A stretch of 64,000 nucleotides of DNA from Georgenia sp. TF02-10 (GCF_022759505.1 NZ_CP094289.1:1240001-1304000); one strand, 5' to 3'; positions 15,526 through 24,599 are shown, counted from the first letter of the stretch. Numbers and translations are program-made. Notes: generated by a model from the letters alone, not told the origin.

Positions 15526-17129
15526 GCCTAATCGGGACCACCCTCGACGTCCTCGTCGGCTCCGGCGTCGGCCGGCGCGCGGTGCGGGCCGGGCTGCGCG
15601 CGAGCCTGCTCGGCGCCCCGCCGGAGGCCGCCGTCGCCCGCGGCTCCTGGGCCGGCCACCTGCTCTCCGGGCGCGGCTTCCCGGCCGACGCCGCCACCGC
15701 CCTGCGGCTCGCCGAGCGGCGGGCCGGCGCACCCGAGGCCCGGGAGGTGCTCGCGGCGCGGCGGGCGCTCGCCCAGCTCGCCGCCGGCCAGGTCCCCGCC
15801 GACCTGCCGGACCGGGTCACCGGCAGCCTCGCCGTCGCCGACGCGGCGCTGGACCGGGGCCACCTGGACGCCGCCGCAGACCGGCTCGTCGAGGCCCTCG
15901 CCCTGGCGTACCACCCCTCCCGGCACTTCGGCGCCCACCGCTCCCCGCTGCTGGCCGACCCGGACGCCTTCCTGGCCCCGTTCCGGGCGTCCCGCGCCGT
16001 CGAGCTGCTCACTGCCACCCCCCGCCCTCGGCCCCGCCGCCCGCGCCGGCGGACCGAGCGGCTGCTCGTCGTCGCCGCCGGCAACTTCACCTTCGTGCGG
16101 GACATCGTCGCCGACTACCGGCGCACCGACGGGCTGACCGTTCGCACCCTGGACCTCGACGCCGACCCGGCCCTCGGCGCCCAACTCGAGGTCCGCGCGC
16201 TGACCCGCGCCCGGCTCCGCCGCGGGGTGGCCGGTGAGCGGCTCCCGGTGCCGGCCCACCTCCGCGAGACCTTCACCTGGGCGGATACCGTCCTGGTGGA
16301 GTGGGGGCACCGCGCCCTGGCCTGGCTCTCGCTCCTGGACGAGGTCGGTGCCCGGGTCGTCGCCCGCGTGCACCGGTACGAGGCGCTGACCAGCCTCCCG
16401 CTCCTCACGGACTGGTCCGGCGTGGACGACGTCATCTTCGTCTCGCCCGACTTCCGCGACGTCGTCCGGCGCGCGGCCCCCGCCGTCGACCAGGCCCGGG
16501 TGAGCGTGGTGCCCAACCACGCGGACCTGACCGCCTGCCGGCAGGACAAGACCCCGGCGGCGGCGCGGACCTGCGCCCTGGTCGGCTGGGACCGGCTGGT
16601 CAAGGACCCCGCCTGGGCCCTCGACGTCCTGGACCGACTCCGCCGGGCGGACCCGCGCTGGCGGCTGCTGCTCATCGGCTCCGCCGACCCGGCCGAGCCG
16701 TGGCCGGAGGCGAGGGAGTACTACGCCCGGCTGCGCGCCCGGCTCGCCGCCCTGGGCCCGGCCGTGGAGGTCCGCGGGTTCACCGACGACGTGCCCGGCG
16801 CGCTGCGCGACGTCGGGGTGGTGCTCAGCACCAGCCGTCAGGAGTCCGCCCACCTCGCCCTCCTGCAGGGGGCCGCCAGCGGGGCCCTGCCGGTCGTGCG
16901 GGACTGGCCGGACCTGGCGGGCTGGGGCGGCCCGGCCGCGCAGTACCCGGCCGAGTGGGTGGTCGCCACGCCGGCCCAGGCGGCCGACCGGATCCGCGCC
17001 GCGGGGGAGCGCCCGCACGAGTCAGCTGCCGCCCGCGCGGCGCAGGAGTGGGTGCTGGCGCACCGCGACTGGTCCACCGTCCGCCCGGCGTTCGACGCCG
17101 TCGTGCTCGGCACGGGAGTGGCCGGGTGA
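15522..17129 (+). CDS. Glycosyltransferase (GT-B/GT4-like) with helical N-terminal domain
   Basis: 535 aa from GTG 15522. Residues 1-185 are Ala/Leu/Arg-rich and helical (repeated LAERRAGAPEAREV, VADAALDRGHLDAAADRLVEAL), resembling TPR-like packing. From about 190 a GT-B fold begins: RLLVVAAGNFTFVRDIV, VLVEWGHRALAWLSLL, DDVIFVSPDFRDVV, VVPNHADL. The donor half has CALVGWDRLVKDPAWALDVL, LLLIGSADPAEPW and GVVLSTSRQESAHLALLQGAASGALPVV-type blocks, where the last matches the GT4 E-x7-E region. The stop overlaps the ABC transporter start (GTGA). Likely adds a sugar to the lipid-linked chain handled by that transporter; specificity unknown. Confidence 0.72.
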   Translation: MSLIGTTLDVLVGSGVGRRAVRAGLRASLLGAPPEAAVARGSWAGHLLSGRGFPADAATALRLAERRAGAPEAREVLAARRALAQLAAGQVPADLPDRVTGSLAVADAALDRGHLDAAADRLVEALALAYHPSRHFGAHRSPLLADPDAFLAPFRASRAVELLTATPRPRPRRPRRRTERLLVVAAGNFTFVRDIVADYRRTDGLTVRTLDLDADPALGAQLEVRALTRARLRRGVAGERLPVPAHLRETFTWADTVLVEWGHRALAWLSLLDEVGARVVARVHRYEALTSLPLLTDWSGVDDVIFVSPDFRDVVRRAAPAVDQARVSVVPNHADLTACRQDKTPAAARTCALVGWDRLVKDPAWALDVLDRLRRADPRWRLLLIGSADPAEPWPEAREYYARLRARLAALGPAVEVRGFTDDVPGALRDVGVVLSTSRQESAHLALLQGAASGALPVVRDWPDLAGWGGPAAQYPAEWVVATPAQAADRIRAAGERPHESAAARAAQEWVLAHRDWSTVRPAFDAVVLGTGVAG

Positions 17130-18904
17130 AGCGCCTCCTCGCCACGCTGCGCCAGCTGCTGCCGCTGCTGCCGGCCGGCGCCCGGCGGTTCCTCAACCTG
17201 TACATGGCGCTCAGCGCCGCGCTCGCCCTCCTCGACGTCGCCGCCCTCGGCCTGGTCGCCCTCACCCTCGCCCCGATGATCCAGCAGCGCCCGCTCTCCC
17301 TGCCTCTCGTCGGGACGGTGCCCGAGGACGGCTACGTGGGCATCCTGCTCGTCGTCTGCGCGCTGATCGTGCTCAAGGGCGTCCTCGCGCTCGCCCTGCA
17401 GTGGGCGGCGACCCGGCGCTTCGCCAGCTACGAGCTCGCCATCGGGGACCGCCTCTTCGCGGCCTACATCGGCGCGCCGTGGACCGAGCGCCTCGCCCGC
17501 AACTCCGCCGAGCTGGTCCGCCTCGCCGACGTCGGCATCGCCAACACCATCTCCGGGGTGCTGCTCCCCGCCGCGACCCTGCCGTCCCAGGCCGCGACGT
17601 TCCTCGCCGTCCTCGTCGTGCTCGTCGTCGCCCAGCCGACGACGGCGGCCGTCACCCTGGGCTACCTCGCCCTGGTCGCTGTGGTGCTCTACCTGGGGAT
17701 CTCCCGGCAGGCGGTCACCGCCGGGAAGGTGAACCTGCGCTACTCCTTCCGGGTGGCCACCCTGATGACCGAGATGGTCTCCGCCCTGAAGGAGATCACC
17801 CTGCGGGACAAGCTCGGCGAGGCGGCCACGGTGGTGCACGACGCCCGCCGGCACTCCACCCGGGCGCGCAGCAACATCCGGTTCCTCAACACGGTGCCGA
17901 AGTACGTGGTCGAGGCCGCCCTGGTGGGCGGCTTCGTGCTGGTCGGCGGGGTGGCGTACCTGGGCGGCGGGATGGAGGCCGCGCTGAGCTCGGTGGCCCT
18001 GTTCGCCGTCGCCGGGTTCCGGATGATCCCCTCGGTCACCACCGTGCAGAACGTGCTGACCCAGACCTCGGCGAACATCCCGCAAGTGGAGGCGGTCCTG
18101 CGGGACATCGCCGCCGCCGAGCGGTACACCGCCAACGCCGAGCAGGTGGGCACGGCGCCCATCCCCGGCAGCCCGCGAGTGCTGACCCTGCGCGGGGTGA
18201 CCTTCACCTACCCCACGGCGGCGGTGCCCGCGGTCCGCGACGTCGACCTCGACGTGCCGATCGGCAGTTCGCTGGCGCTCGTCGGGTCCTCCGGCGCCGG
18301 GAAGTCCACCCTGGTGGACATCCTGCTCGGGCTGCTCGTGCCGGCCCGCGGCACCATCGCGCTCGACGGCGTCCCGCTGGTGGAGGTGCTGCACGCCTGG
18401 CGCTCGCGGGTGGGGTACGTCCCGCAGGACGTCGCGCTGTTCGACGGGTCCATCGCCCAGAACGTCGCCCTGACCTGGGGCACCGACGTGGACGAGGAGC
18501 GCGTGCGCACCGCGCTGGACCGGGCCCAGCTCAGCGACGTCGTCGCCGGCCGGGCCGGCGGCATCCACGCCCGGATCGGCGAGCGGGGGATCGCGCTCTC
18601 CGGCGGGCAGCGCCAGCGGCTCGGGATCGCCCGGGCGCTCTACGCCGACCCGCTGGTGCTGGTCATGGACGAGGCGACCAGCGCCCTGGACACCGCCACC
18701 GAGGAGGCGGTCACCCGCGCCATCCGCGGCCTGCACGGGGAGGTCACCGTCATCTCGGTGGCCCACCGCCTCTCCACCATCCGGCACAGCGACCAGGTCT
18801 GCTTCATGCGCGACGGCGCCGTCGTGAACCGCGGCACCTTCGACGAGCTCGTCGCCGCCGAGCCCGAGTTCGCCCTCCAGGCCCGCCTGGCGGGGCTGTC
18901 GTGA
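17126..18904 (+). CDS. ABC exporter (fused TMD-NBD), PglK/MsbA-like lipid-oligosaccharide flippase
   Basis: 592 aa, GTG at 17126 overlapping the previous stop. There are six membrane helices in residues 15-330. The ATPase domain runs from about 350 to 592, with Walker A GSSGAGKST (387-395), the Q-loop in VGYVPQDVALFDGS, signature LSGGQRQRLG (about 491-500), Walker B LVLVMDEATSALD and switch His in VISVAHRLST. It is a homodimeric half-transporter. Its place between two glycosyltransferases with GTGA overlaps on both sides suggests it flips a lipid-linked oligosaccharide (as PglK does) rather than a drug. It is a separate export route from Wzm/Wzt at 38940 and the Wzx-like protein at 62750. Confidence 0.88.
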   Translation: MKRLLATLRQLLPLLPAGARRFLNLYMALSAALALLDVAALGLVALTLAPMIQQRPLSLPLVGTVPEDGYVGILLVVCALIVLKGVLALALQWAATRRFASYELAIGDRLFAAYIGAPWTERLARNSAELVRLADVGIANTISGVLLPAATLPSQAATFLAVLVVLVVAQPTTAAVTLGYLALVAVVLYLGISRQAVTAGKVNLRYSFRVATLMTEMVSALKEITLRDKLGEAATVVHDARRHSTRARSNIRFLNTVPKYVVEAALVGGFVLVGGVAYLGGGMEAALSSVALFAVAGFRMIPSVTTVQNVLTQTSANIPQVEAVLRDIAAAERYTANAEQVGTAPIPGSPRVLTLRGVTFTYPTAAVPAVRDVDLDVPIGSSLALVGSSGAGKSTLVDILLGLLVPARGTIALDGVPLVEVLHAWRSRVGYVPQDVALFDGSIAQNVALTWGTDVDEERVRTALDRAQLSDVVAGRAGGIHARIGERGIALSGGQRQRLGIARALYADPLVLVMDEATSALDTATEEAVTRAIRGLHGEVTVISVAHRLSTIRHSDQVCFMRDGAVVNRGTFDELVAAEPEFALQARLAGLS

Positions 18905-20019
18905 CCGCGCCGGACGTCGACGTCGTCATCGCCCTGCACGACCTGACCCGGCCGGTGGCCCGCGCCGCAGCGTCCGTCCTCGACGACGGCGCCCGCGGCG
19001 GTGCCGACGGTGCCGGCGGGGGCGGCGGTGACGGCGATGACGGCCGGGTGCGGGTGACCATCGCCTGCCACGAGCTCGCCCCGGCGGACGTCGCGGCGGC
19101 GCTGCCCACCGACCTCCGCGGCCGGGTCCGCCTGCTCGAGGTACGCGACGGCCTGGCCAGCCCGTCCGGCCCGTTCAACGCCGGCCTGGACGCGGCCACC
19201 GGCCGGTACGTCGCCATCATGGGCTCCGACGACTACCTCGAGCCGGGCGCCGTGCGGGCCTGGGCGCGCCGGGCCGACGCCGCCGGCGCCGACGTGCTGC
19301 TGGCCCCGCTGCGCCACCAGAGCGGGGAGCCGATCCCCACCCCGCGGGTCCGGCCCGGCCACCACCGCCGTCTGCACCCGGTCAAGGACCGCCTCGCCTA
19401 CCGCACCGCGCCGCTCGGGCTCCTGCGCCGCACGGTCCTGGACGAGCACGGCCTGCGGCTGACGCCCGGCATGCGCGCGGGCGGCGACGTCGCCCTCACG
19501 GTCCGGCTGTGGTCCCTGCCCGTCCGGGTGGACCTCGCCACCCGGGCGCCCGCCTACGTCGTCGGCGCCGACGCCCACACCCGGGTGACCACCGCGGTGC
19601 GGGGCGTGGACGAAGAACTCCACGCCTGGGACCACCTGCTCCGGCAGGACTTCTTCGCCGCCCTGGACCCGGCGTGGCGGCGGGCGGTGGCGATCAAGGC
19701 GGTGCGCATCCACCTGCTCGGGGCGGCCCGCCGCCGGCCCCGCCCGGAGATGTGGCACGACGGCGAGGCCGCCTGGCTGGCCGACCTCACCCGCCGCTGG
19801 GTCGCCGTCGCCCCCGGGGTGCTGACCCCGCAGGCCCGGGCCGACCGGGACCTCATCGACGTCATGCTCGGCCCCAGCACAGGGGCGGACCTGGCCGCGG
19901 CGGCGGCCCGCCGGGCGCGGGCCGGCCGGGTGGACCAGGTGCTCGCCCGGGACCTGGCCGGGAACCTGGACCGGGAGTCGGTGCTGCGGCACTACGTGGC
20001 GCTGCGGCTGCCGGGCTGA
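18901..20019 (+). CDS. GT2 glycosyltransferase (paralogue of the one at 25747)
   Basis: 372 aa, GTG at 18901 overlapping the ABC stop as GTGA. The GT-A fold starts at DVDVVIALHDLTRPVARAAAS, with a Gly/Asp-rich insertion (about 33-48). It continues with SGPFNAGLDAATGRYVAIMGSDDYLEPGAV, where SDD replaces the usual DxD. A distinctive block HPVKDRLAYRTAPLGLL follows, then GGDVALTVRLWSLPV. The C-terminal helical region (about 230-372) carries LLRQDFFAALDPAWRRAVAIKAVRIHLLGAARRRP-type sequence. The same blocks occur in the protein at 25747, so these two form a local subfamily. The acceptor is unknown; context suggests chain extension on the lipid-linked glycan. Confidence 0.85.
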   Translation: MTAPDVDVVIALHDLTRPVARAAASVLDDGARGGADGAGGGGGDGDDGRVRVTIACHELAPADVAAALPTDLRGRVRLLEVRDGLASPSGPFNAGLDAATGRYVAIMGSDDYLEPGAVRAWARRADAAGADVLLAPLRHQSGEPIPTPRVRPGHHRRLHPVKDRLAYRTAPLGLLRRTVLDEHGLRLTPGMRAGGDVALTVRLWSLPVRVDLATRAPAYVVGADAHTRVTTAVRGVDEELHAWDHLLRQDFFAALDPAWRRAVAIKAVRIHLLGAARRRPRPEMWHDGEAAWLADLTRRWVAVAPGVLTPQARADRDLIDVMLGPSTGADLAAAAARRARAGRVDQVLARDLAGNLDRESVLRHYVALRLPG

Positions 20020-20030
20020 CGGCGGCGCCG

Positions 20031-21068
20031 CTACACGCCGCTACCGCGCGGCGGTCGCGACGCCGCGGCGCGGCCGGACCGGCCCGCCGCCGCGGCGTAG
20101 CGGTCCGCGAGGGCATCGACGTAGCGTTCCGCCACGAACCCGGCCCGCACCCAGGCCCGGCCGCCGAGCTCCTCGGCCGCCCGGACCGGGTCGGCGAGCA
20201 CCACCCGGGCCTGCTCGGCGATCTCCGCCGGCGTTCCGCCGAGCACCGGCGGGTGGGTGCCGTCCGGGTAGGGGTAGGTGGTGCCGGGGGAGACCAGCGG
20301 GGCGCCGATGCCCATCGCCTCCAGCTCGCTGACCCCGAGCAGGCCGGTGGCCTGCCCCACCACCAGGTCGGCGCCGGCCAGCAGGTCCAGGTACCCGGCG
20401 TGGTCCAGCCGCGGGACCAGCTCCACGCCCGTCGCCCGGGCCTCCGGCGCGGACGGCCCCCAGTCCAGGCCCACCAGGCGCGCCGCCGGCAGCGCCGCAC
20501 GCAGCGCCCGGGCGACGTCGAGCACGACCGGCGCGCCCTTCTCCATCCCCCACCGGGACGCGAACACCACTCGTGGGCCGCCGGCGCCGGGCCGCCACGC
20601 GGGGAGCTCGGCGGCGTCGACGAAGGCGGGCATGAACTCGGCGTCCGCCCGTGCCGCCCGGGCGTTGCCCGCGGTGTCGAGGTTCGTGAAATAGACGTGC
20701 TCGGCGCCGTCGACTGCCCGCTGCACCAGGTCCCGGGTGGCCGGCGCGGCCCACTGCTCGCGGATGTCCGTCCCGTGCAGGTGCAGCAGGTAGGGCCGGC
20801 GCGGCATCCCGGGCGCGGTGATCAGCGGCACGCTCGTCGCGTAGTGGACGTGGGCCACCTCCGCCCGGGCCAGCGCGGCCGCCCGCCGGAGCACGTACGG
20901 CACCCAGCGCACCCGCCCCGCACCGGTCGGCGTCGGTCCGGCCGGGCGGACCGACGCCGGCGGCAGGCGGCGCCAGTGGTAGCCCCGGTCGCGGGCGGCC
21001 CGGACGAGGTTGCGGGCCACGCCCGCGCAGTCGTTGACGTGCAGCACCCGGGGCCCGGGGTCGGTCAT
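20031..21068 (-). CDS. GT4-like glycosyltransferase
   Basis: 345 aa. The ATG at 21068 is 7 nt after a TACCCT -10. GT-B features: RVLHVNDCAGVARNLV at the start, VAHVHYATSVPLIT, YLLHLHGTDIREQW (acceptor-side HGTD), VYFTNLDTAG and FMPAFVDAAELP. The donor half has RVVFASRWGMEKGAPVVLDVARAL, the block LLGVSELEAMGIGAPLVSPGTTY carrying the conserved E-x(2-3)-A-G region, and a final helical stretch. It is convergent with the GT2 gene (gap 11 nt) and divergent from the tandem GT4 genes. It ends in an Arg/Ala/Ser-rich tail. Donor unknown. Confidence 0.8.
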   Translation of the reverse strand: MTDPGPRVLHVNDCAGVARNLVRAARDRGYHWRRLPPASVRPAGPTPTGAGRVRWVPYVLRRAAALARAEVAHVHYATSVPLITAPGMPRRPYLLHLHGTDIREQWAAPATRDLVQRAVDGAEHVYFTNLDTAGNARAARADAEFMPAFVDAAELPAWRPGAGGPRVVFASRWGMEKGAPVVLDVARALRAALPAARLVGLDWGPSAPEARATGVELVPRLDHAGYLDLLAGADLVVGQATGLLGVSELEAMGIGAPLVSPGTTYPYPDGTHPPVLGGTPAEIAEQARVVLADPVRAAEELGGRAWVRAGFVAERYVDALADRYAAAAGRSGRAAASRPPRGSGV

Positions 21069-21075
21069 GGGGCCG

Positions 21076-21081
21076 AGGGTA
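21076..21081 (-). promoter_or_regulatory. -10 element TACCCT for leaderless GT4 (minus strand)
   Basis: TACCCT is followed by 7 nt and the ATG at 21068. It is divergent from the promoter of the GTG 21137 gene 44 nt away. Confidence 0.45.
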
Positions 21082-21124
21082 CCGGCGGCGTCCGGTACCG
21101 GCGGGCCCGCCGCCGGCCCGGTGC

Positions 21125-21130
21125 CATGAT
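21125..21130 (+). promoter_or_regulatory. -10 element CATGAT before tandem GT4 genes
   Basis: CATGAT (one change from TATGAT) is 6 nt before GTG 21137. No ribosome site is present. Confidence 0.4.
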
Positions 21131-21136
21131 GGCCCG

Positions 21137-22264
21137 GTGTCCCGCCCCCGGCTGCTCGTCCTGTCGTTCTCCCCGATCAGCACCGACGCCCGGGTCCTGA
21201 AGCAGGTGCAGTACTTCGTCGATCGGTACGACGTCACCACGTGCGGGTACGGCCCCGCGCCGGCCGGCGTCCGGCGGCACCTCGAGCTGCCCGCGGGGGC
21301 GGCGAACCGGCTCGACGGGCGGCTGATCACCGCCCGCGCCTACCGCGCCGCCTACTGGCGCCAGCCCGCCGTGCGAGCGGCGCGCGCACTGCTCCGCGGC
21401 ACCGACGTCGACGCCGTCCTGGCCAACGACCTCGACGCCCTGCCGCTCGCACTGGCCCTGCACCCCCGGGGCGGGGTGCATGCCGACCTGCACGAGTACT
21501 TCCCCCGGCTGCACGAGGAGAACGAGCCGTGGCGGCGGCGGATCGGACCGTACATGTCCTGGCTGTGCCGGCGGTACCTGCCCCGCGCCGCCTCAGTCAG
21601 CACCGTCAGCGGCGGGCTGGCCCGGGAGTACGAGCGGGAGTTCGGGGTCCCGGTCCAGGTGGTGACGAACGCGACGCCCTTCGCGGACCTGGCGCCGACC
21701 CCGGTGGCGCAGCCGGTGCGCCTCGTGCACTCCGGTGCCTGCCTGCGCAGCCGGAACATCCACCTCATGGTCGAGGCGATGGCGCCGCTGGCGGGCCGGT
21801 TCACGCTGGACCTCTACCTCACGCCGAACCACCCGGACTACCTCGCCGAGCTCCGTACGCGAGCCGCCGCGCTCGGCAACGTCACCGTCCACGACCCCGT
21901 GCCCTACCCCCGGCTCGTCCAGACCCTGCACCGGCACGACCTCGGCGTGTTCGTCCTGCCGCCGGTCAGCTTCAGCTACGCCCACGCCCTGCCGAACAAG
22001 GTGTACGACTTCGCCCAGGCGCGGCTCGGCGTCGTCGTCGGTCCGTCCCCGGAGATGGTGAGCTTCATCGAGGCGGCCCAGAACGGGGTGGTCACCGGCG
22101 GGTTCACCGCGGCGGACCTCACCGCCACCCTGGGCCAGCTCACGCCCCCGCGGGTCGCCGAGCTCAAGGCTGCCTCGCACGCCCACGCCCGGGACCTGTC
22201 CGCGGAGGCCGAGGTGGCCAAGTGGGGCCGCGCCGTCGCCCGGCTGGTGGAGCGGGCCGCGTGA
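21137..22264 (+). CDS. GT4 glycosyltransferase (first of a tandem pair)
   Basis: 375 aa, GTG at 21137 (leaderless type). It opens with RLLVLSFSPISTDARVLKQV, a form common in actinobacterial GT4 proteins, then GVHADLHEYFPRLHEENE, VSTVSGGLAREYEREFG and VVTNATPFADLAP. The donor half has RLVHSGACLRSRNIHLMVEAM, LDLYLTPNHPDYLAEL and HDLGVFVLPPVSFSYAHALPNKVYDFAQARLG-type blocks. It shares this layout, nearly block by block, with the next protein, so the pair arose by tandem duplication. The stop overlaps the next GTG (GTGA). Probably acts in successive steps on the same glycan; sugars unknown. Confidence 0.85.
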   Translation: MSRPRLLVLSFSPISTDARVLKQVQYFVDRYDVTTCGYGPAPAGVRRHLELPAGAANRLDGRLITARAYRAAYWRQPAVRAARALLRGTDVDAVLANDLDALPLALALHPRGGVHADLHEYFPRLHEENEPWRRRIGPYMSWLCRRYLPRAASVSTVSGGLAREYEREFGVPVQVVTNATPFADLAPTPVAQPVRLVHSGACLRSRNIHLMVEAMAPLAGRFTLDLYLTPNHPDYLAELRTRAAALGNVTVHDPVPYPRLVQTLHRHDLGVFVLPPVSFSYAHALPNKVYDFAQARLGVVVGPSPEMVSFIEAAQNGVVTGGFTAADLTATLGQLTPPRVAELKAASHAHARDLSAEAEVAKWGRAVARLVERAA

Positions 22265-23415
22265 GCGCCGGCGCACCGGGCCGCACCCGCCCGCGCCTGC
22301 TCGTCCTGTCCTTCTCGGACATCACCGCCGACGCCCGCGTGCTGCGCCAGGTCCGGCTGCTCGCCGACGACTACGAGCTGACGACCTGCGGGTACGGCGA
22401 GGCACCCGACGGCGTCGCGGCCCACGTGCGCATCCCCGACCACCTGGTCCACTGGCACAAGGACCGGGCGCTGCTACTCCAGCGGCGCTTCGCAGCGGTC
22501 TACGCCGCCAACGCCGTCGTCGCCCACCTGCGCGAGCGGCTGCCGCGGGAGCACTTCGACATCGTCCTCGCCGACGACGCCGACACGGTGCCGCTCGCGC
22601 TGTCCCTGCGCCCGCGGCTCGGGGTGCACGCCGACCTGCACGAGTACGCCCCCCGGGAGAACGAGGAGTCCTGGCGGTGGCGCTGGTTCGTCGCCCCGTA
22701 CTACCGGTGGCTGGTGCGCACGTTCGTCACCCGCGCCGCCTCGGTCACCACGGTCAGCGACGGGCTGGCCGCGGAGTACCGGCGTGAGTTCGGCATCGAC
22801 GCGGGCGTCGTGATCAACGCGGCCGCCTACCGGGACGCCGCGCCGACCCCGGTGGCCCGGCCGGTCCGCCTGGTGCACAGCGGGCTCGCGCGGCGCAACC
22901 GCCGGCTGGAGCTGATGACCGACGCGGTCGAGCGGACCGGCGCCGACGTCACCCTGGACCTGTACCTCATGCCGAACGACCCCGCCTACCTGGCCGAGCT
23001 GCGGGAGCGCACGGCCGGGTCCGCGCGGGTCACCGTCCGCGACCCCGTGCCGCACGCCGAGCTCGTCGGCACGCTCGCCGGGTACGACGTCGGCGTCTTC
23101 GTCCTGCCGCCGGCCACCTTCAGCTACCGGTTCGCGCTGCCCAACAAGCTCTTCGACTACGTCCAGGCCCGGCTGGGGGTCCTGGTGGGCCCGTCCCCCG
23201 AGATGGCCGCCGTCGTCCGGCAGCACCGGCTCGGCGCGGTGACCGCGGGGTTCACCACCGCCGACGTGGTCGCCGCGCTGGACGCCCTCGACCCGGCGGC
23301 CGTGGCCGGGTGGAAGCGGGCCAGCGACGCCGCCGCCCGCCCGCTCTCCGCCGAGGTGCAGGTCCAGGGCTGGGCGCGGGCGGTGGCGGACCTGCGGGCG
23401 GCCGACGGCGGGTGA
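22261..23415 (+). CDS. GT4 glycosyltransferase (second of a tandem pair)
   Basis: 384 aa, GTG at 22261 in a GTGA overlap. Same order of blocks as the preceding protein: RLLVLSFSDITADARVLRQV, LTTCGYGEAPDGV, GVHADLHEYAPRENEE, VTTVSDGLAAEYRREFG, VVINAAAYRDAAPTPVA, RLVHSGLARRNRRLELM, LDLYLMPNDPAYLAEL and FALPNKLFDYVQARLGVLVG. It differs from its neighbour mainly in the loop after the first strand and in the middle of the acceptor domain, which suggests a new acceptor with a similar donor. It ends 121 nt before the convergent epimerase gene, with a hairpin in the gap. Confidence 0.85.
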   Translation: MSAGAPGRTRPRLLVLSFSDITADARVLRQVRLLADDYELTTCGYGEAPDGVAAHVRIPDHLVHWHKDRALLLQRRFAAVYAANAVVAHLRERLPREHFDIVLADDADTVPLALSLRPRLGVHADLHEYAPRENEESWRWRWFVAPYYRWLVRTFVTRAASVTTVSDGLAAEYRREFGIDAGVVINAAAYRDAAPTPVARPVRLVHSGLARRNRRLELMTDAVERTGADVTLDLYLMPNDPAYLAELRERTAGSARVTVRDPVPHAELVGTLAGYDVGVFVLPPATFSYRFALPNKLFDYVQARLGVLVGPSPEMAAVVRQHRLGAVTAGFTTADVVAALDALDPAAVAGWKRASDAAARPLSAEVQVQGWARAVADLRAADGG

Positions 23416-23509
23416 CCGCCCGGGCAGTGACGGCCCGACGGGCGACCGCGGCGCGCGGGCCGACGGCGAGCCGCTGGCTCGGGCGAGGGGCACCGCGGGC
23501 AGGGGCACC

Positions 23510-23528
23510 GACGGCGGCCGCCGCCGTC
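23510..23528. terminator. Hairpin between convergent GT4 and epimerase genes
   Basis: GACGGCGG and CCGCCGTC flank a 3-nt loop. It is placed between two convergent stops (23415 and 23537), so it could end transcription both ways. It lacks a T-run. Confidence 0.35.
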
Positions 23529-23536
23529 GTCCAAGC

Positions 23537-24592
23537 TCAGGCGGCCAGGGCGTCGAGGACCCGGGCGGCGGCGTGGCCGTCCCCGTACGGGGCTGCGTCG
23601 GTCGGCGCCGGGCGCGGGCGTGTGGCGGCCGCCACCAGGTCCGGGCCGGGCTCGGCGAGGACGTTCCAGCCGAGCGCCACCGTCTCCGCCCACTCCGTCT
23701 CGGTCCGCACCGTGGTGCACGGGGTGCGCAGCAGGAACGCCTCCTTCTGCAGGCCGCCAGAGTCGGTGACGATCCCGCGGGCGTGCCTCGCGGCCGCGAC
23801 GAGGTCGGGGTAGGGCAGCGGGTCGCGGGGGCGCAGGGCCCCGCGGGACAGGTCCACGCCGGCGTCGCGGGCCCGGGCCCGCAGCCGGGGGTGGGCCAGC
23901 AGCACCACCGGCAGGTCCAGGGCGGCGAGGGAGTCCACGATGGCCCGCAGCCGGGGCGGGTCGTCGGTGCTCTCCGCGCGGTGGATCGTCGCCAGGTAGT
24001 ATCCGCCGGCCGGCAGGGGCTGGCCGTCCAGCAGCGCGGGCACGCCGCCCGCGCGGTCGCGGACCTGGTAGAGCACGTCGGTCATGACGTCCCCGACCAG
24101 CCGGGCCCGCCCGGCGAGGCCCTCGCGGGCCAGGTGGTCCATCGCCGTCGGCGTCGGGGCGAGCAGGAGGTCCGCGGCGTGGTCGGTCAGCACCCGGTTG
24201 TGCTCCTCGGGCATCCGCCGGTTGAACGAGCGCAGCCCCGCCTCCAGGTGCGCCACCGGGACGTGCAGCTTCACCGCGGCCACCGCCGCCGCCAGGGTGG
24301 AATTCGTGTCTCCGTAGACCAGCACCCAGTCCGGGGCGTCGGCCGCCAGCACCTCGTCCAGCGCGGCCAGCATCTGCCCGGTCTGCCGCCCGTGGCTCCC
24401 GGAACCCACGCCGAGGTGGACGGCCGGGGCGGGGATATCCAGGTCCGCGAAGAAGACGTCGGAGAGGACCGGGTCGTAGTGCTGGCCGGTGTGCACGATG
24501 CGGTGGTCGACCCCGCGCCGCCGGGTCTCGTGCGCGACCGGCGCGAGCTTGACGAACTGGGGCCGGGCGCCGACGACGGAGAGCACCTTCAC
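23537..24592 (-). CDS. wbpI: Non-hydrolysing UDP-GlcNAc(3NAcA) 2-epimerase, WbpI-like
   Basis: 351 aa from GTG 24592, which lies 7 nt after a TACGCT -10. GT-B-like epimerase fold: VLSVVGARPQFVKLAPV, VHTGQHYDPVLSDVFF, GVGSGSHGRQTGQML, VLVYGDTNSTLAAAVAAVKL, VAHLEAGLRSFNRRMPEEHNR, TIHRAESTDDP and GLQKEAFLLRTPCTTVR. From memory, the GARPQF, SGSHG and RSFNRRMPEE forms match WbpI (acting on UDP-GlcNAc3NAcA) better than WecB (GTRPE, RTGDLYSPWPEE). Such an enzyme inverts C-2 of the gluco sugar to give the manno form. The rest of the pathway (A, B, D, E) is elsewhere in this window. A general UDP-GlcNAc 2-epimerase cannot be excluded. Confidence 0.85.
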   Translation of the reverse strand: MKVLSVVGARPQFVKLAPVAHETRRRGVDHRIVHTGQHYDPVLSDVFFADLDIPAPAVHLGVGSGSHGRQTGQMLAALDEVLAADAPDWVLVYGDTNSTLAAAVAAVKLHVPVAHLEAGLRSFNRRMPEEHNRVLTDHAADLLLAPTPTAMDHLAREGLAGRARLVGDVMTDVLYQVRDRAGGVPALLDGQPLPAGGYYLATIHRAESTDDPPRLRAIVDSLAALDLPVVLLAHPRLRARARDAGVDLSRGALRPRDPLPYPDLVAAARHARGIVTDSGGLQKEAFLLRTPCTTVRTETEWAETVALGWNVLAEPGPDLVAAATRPRPAPTDAAPYGDGHAAARVLDALAA

Positions 24593-24599
24593 GCGGAGG

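Noticed and set aside
12746-16105. 1119-residue minus-strand frame
   Set aside because: Only the part up to 13936 encodes the acyltransferase; the rest is antisense to the GT4 gene and has a TACTCT-ATG start at 13936.
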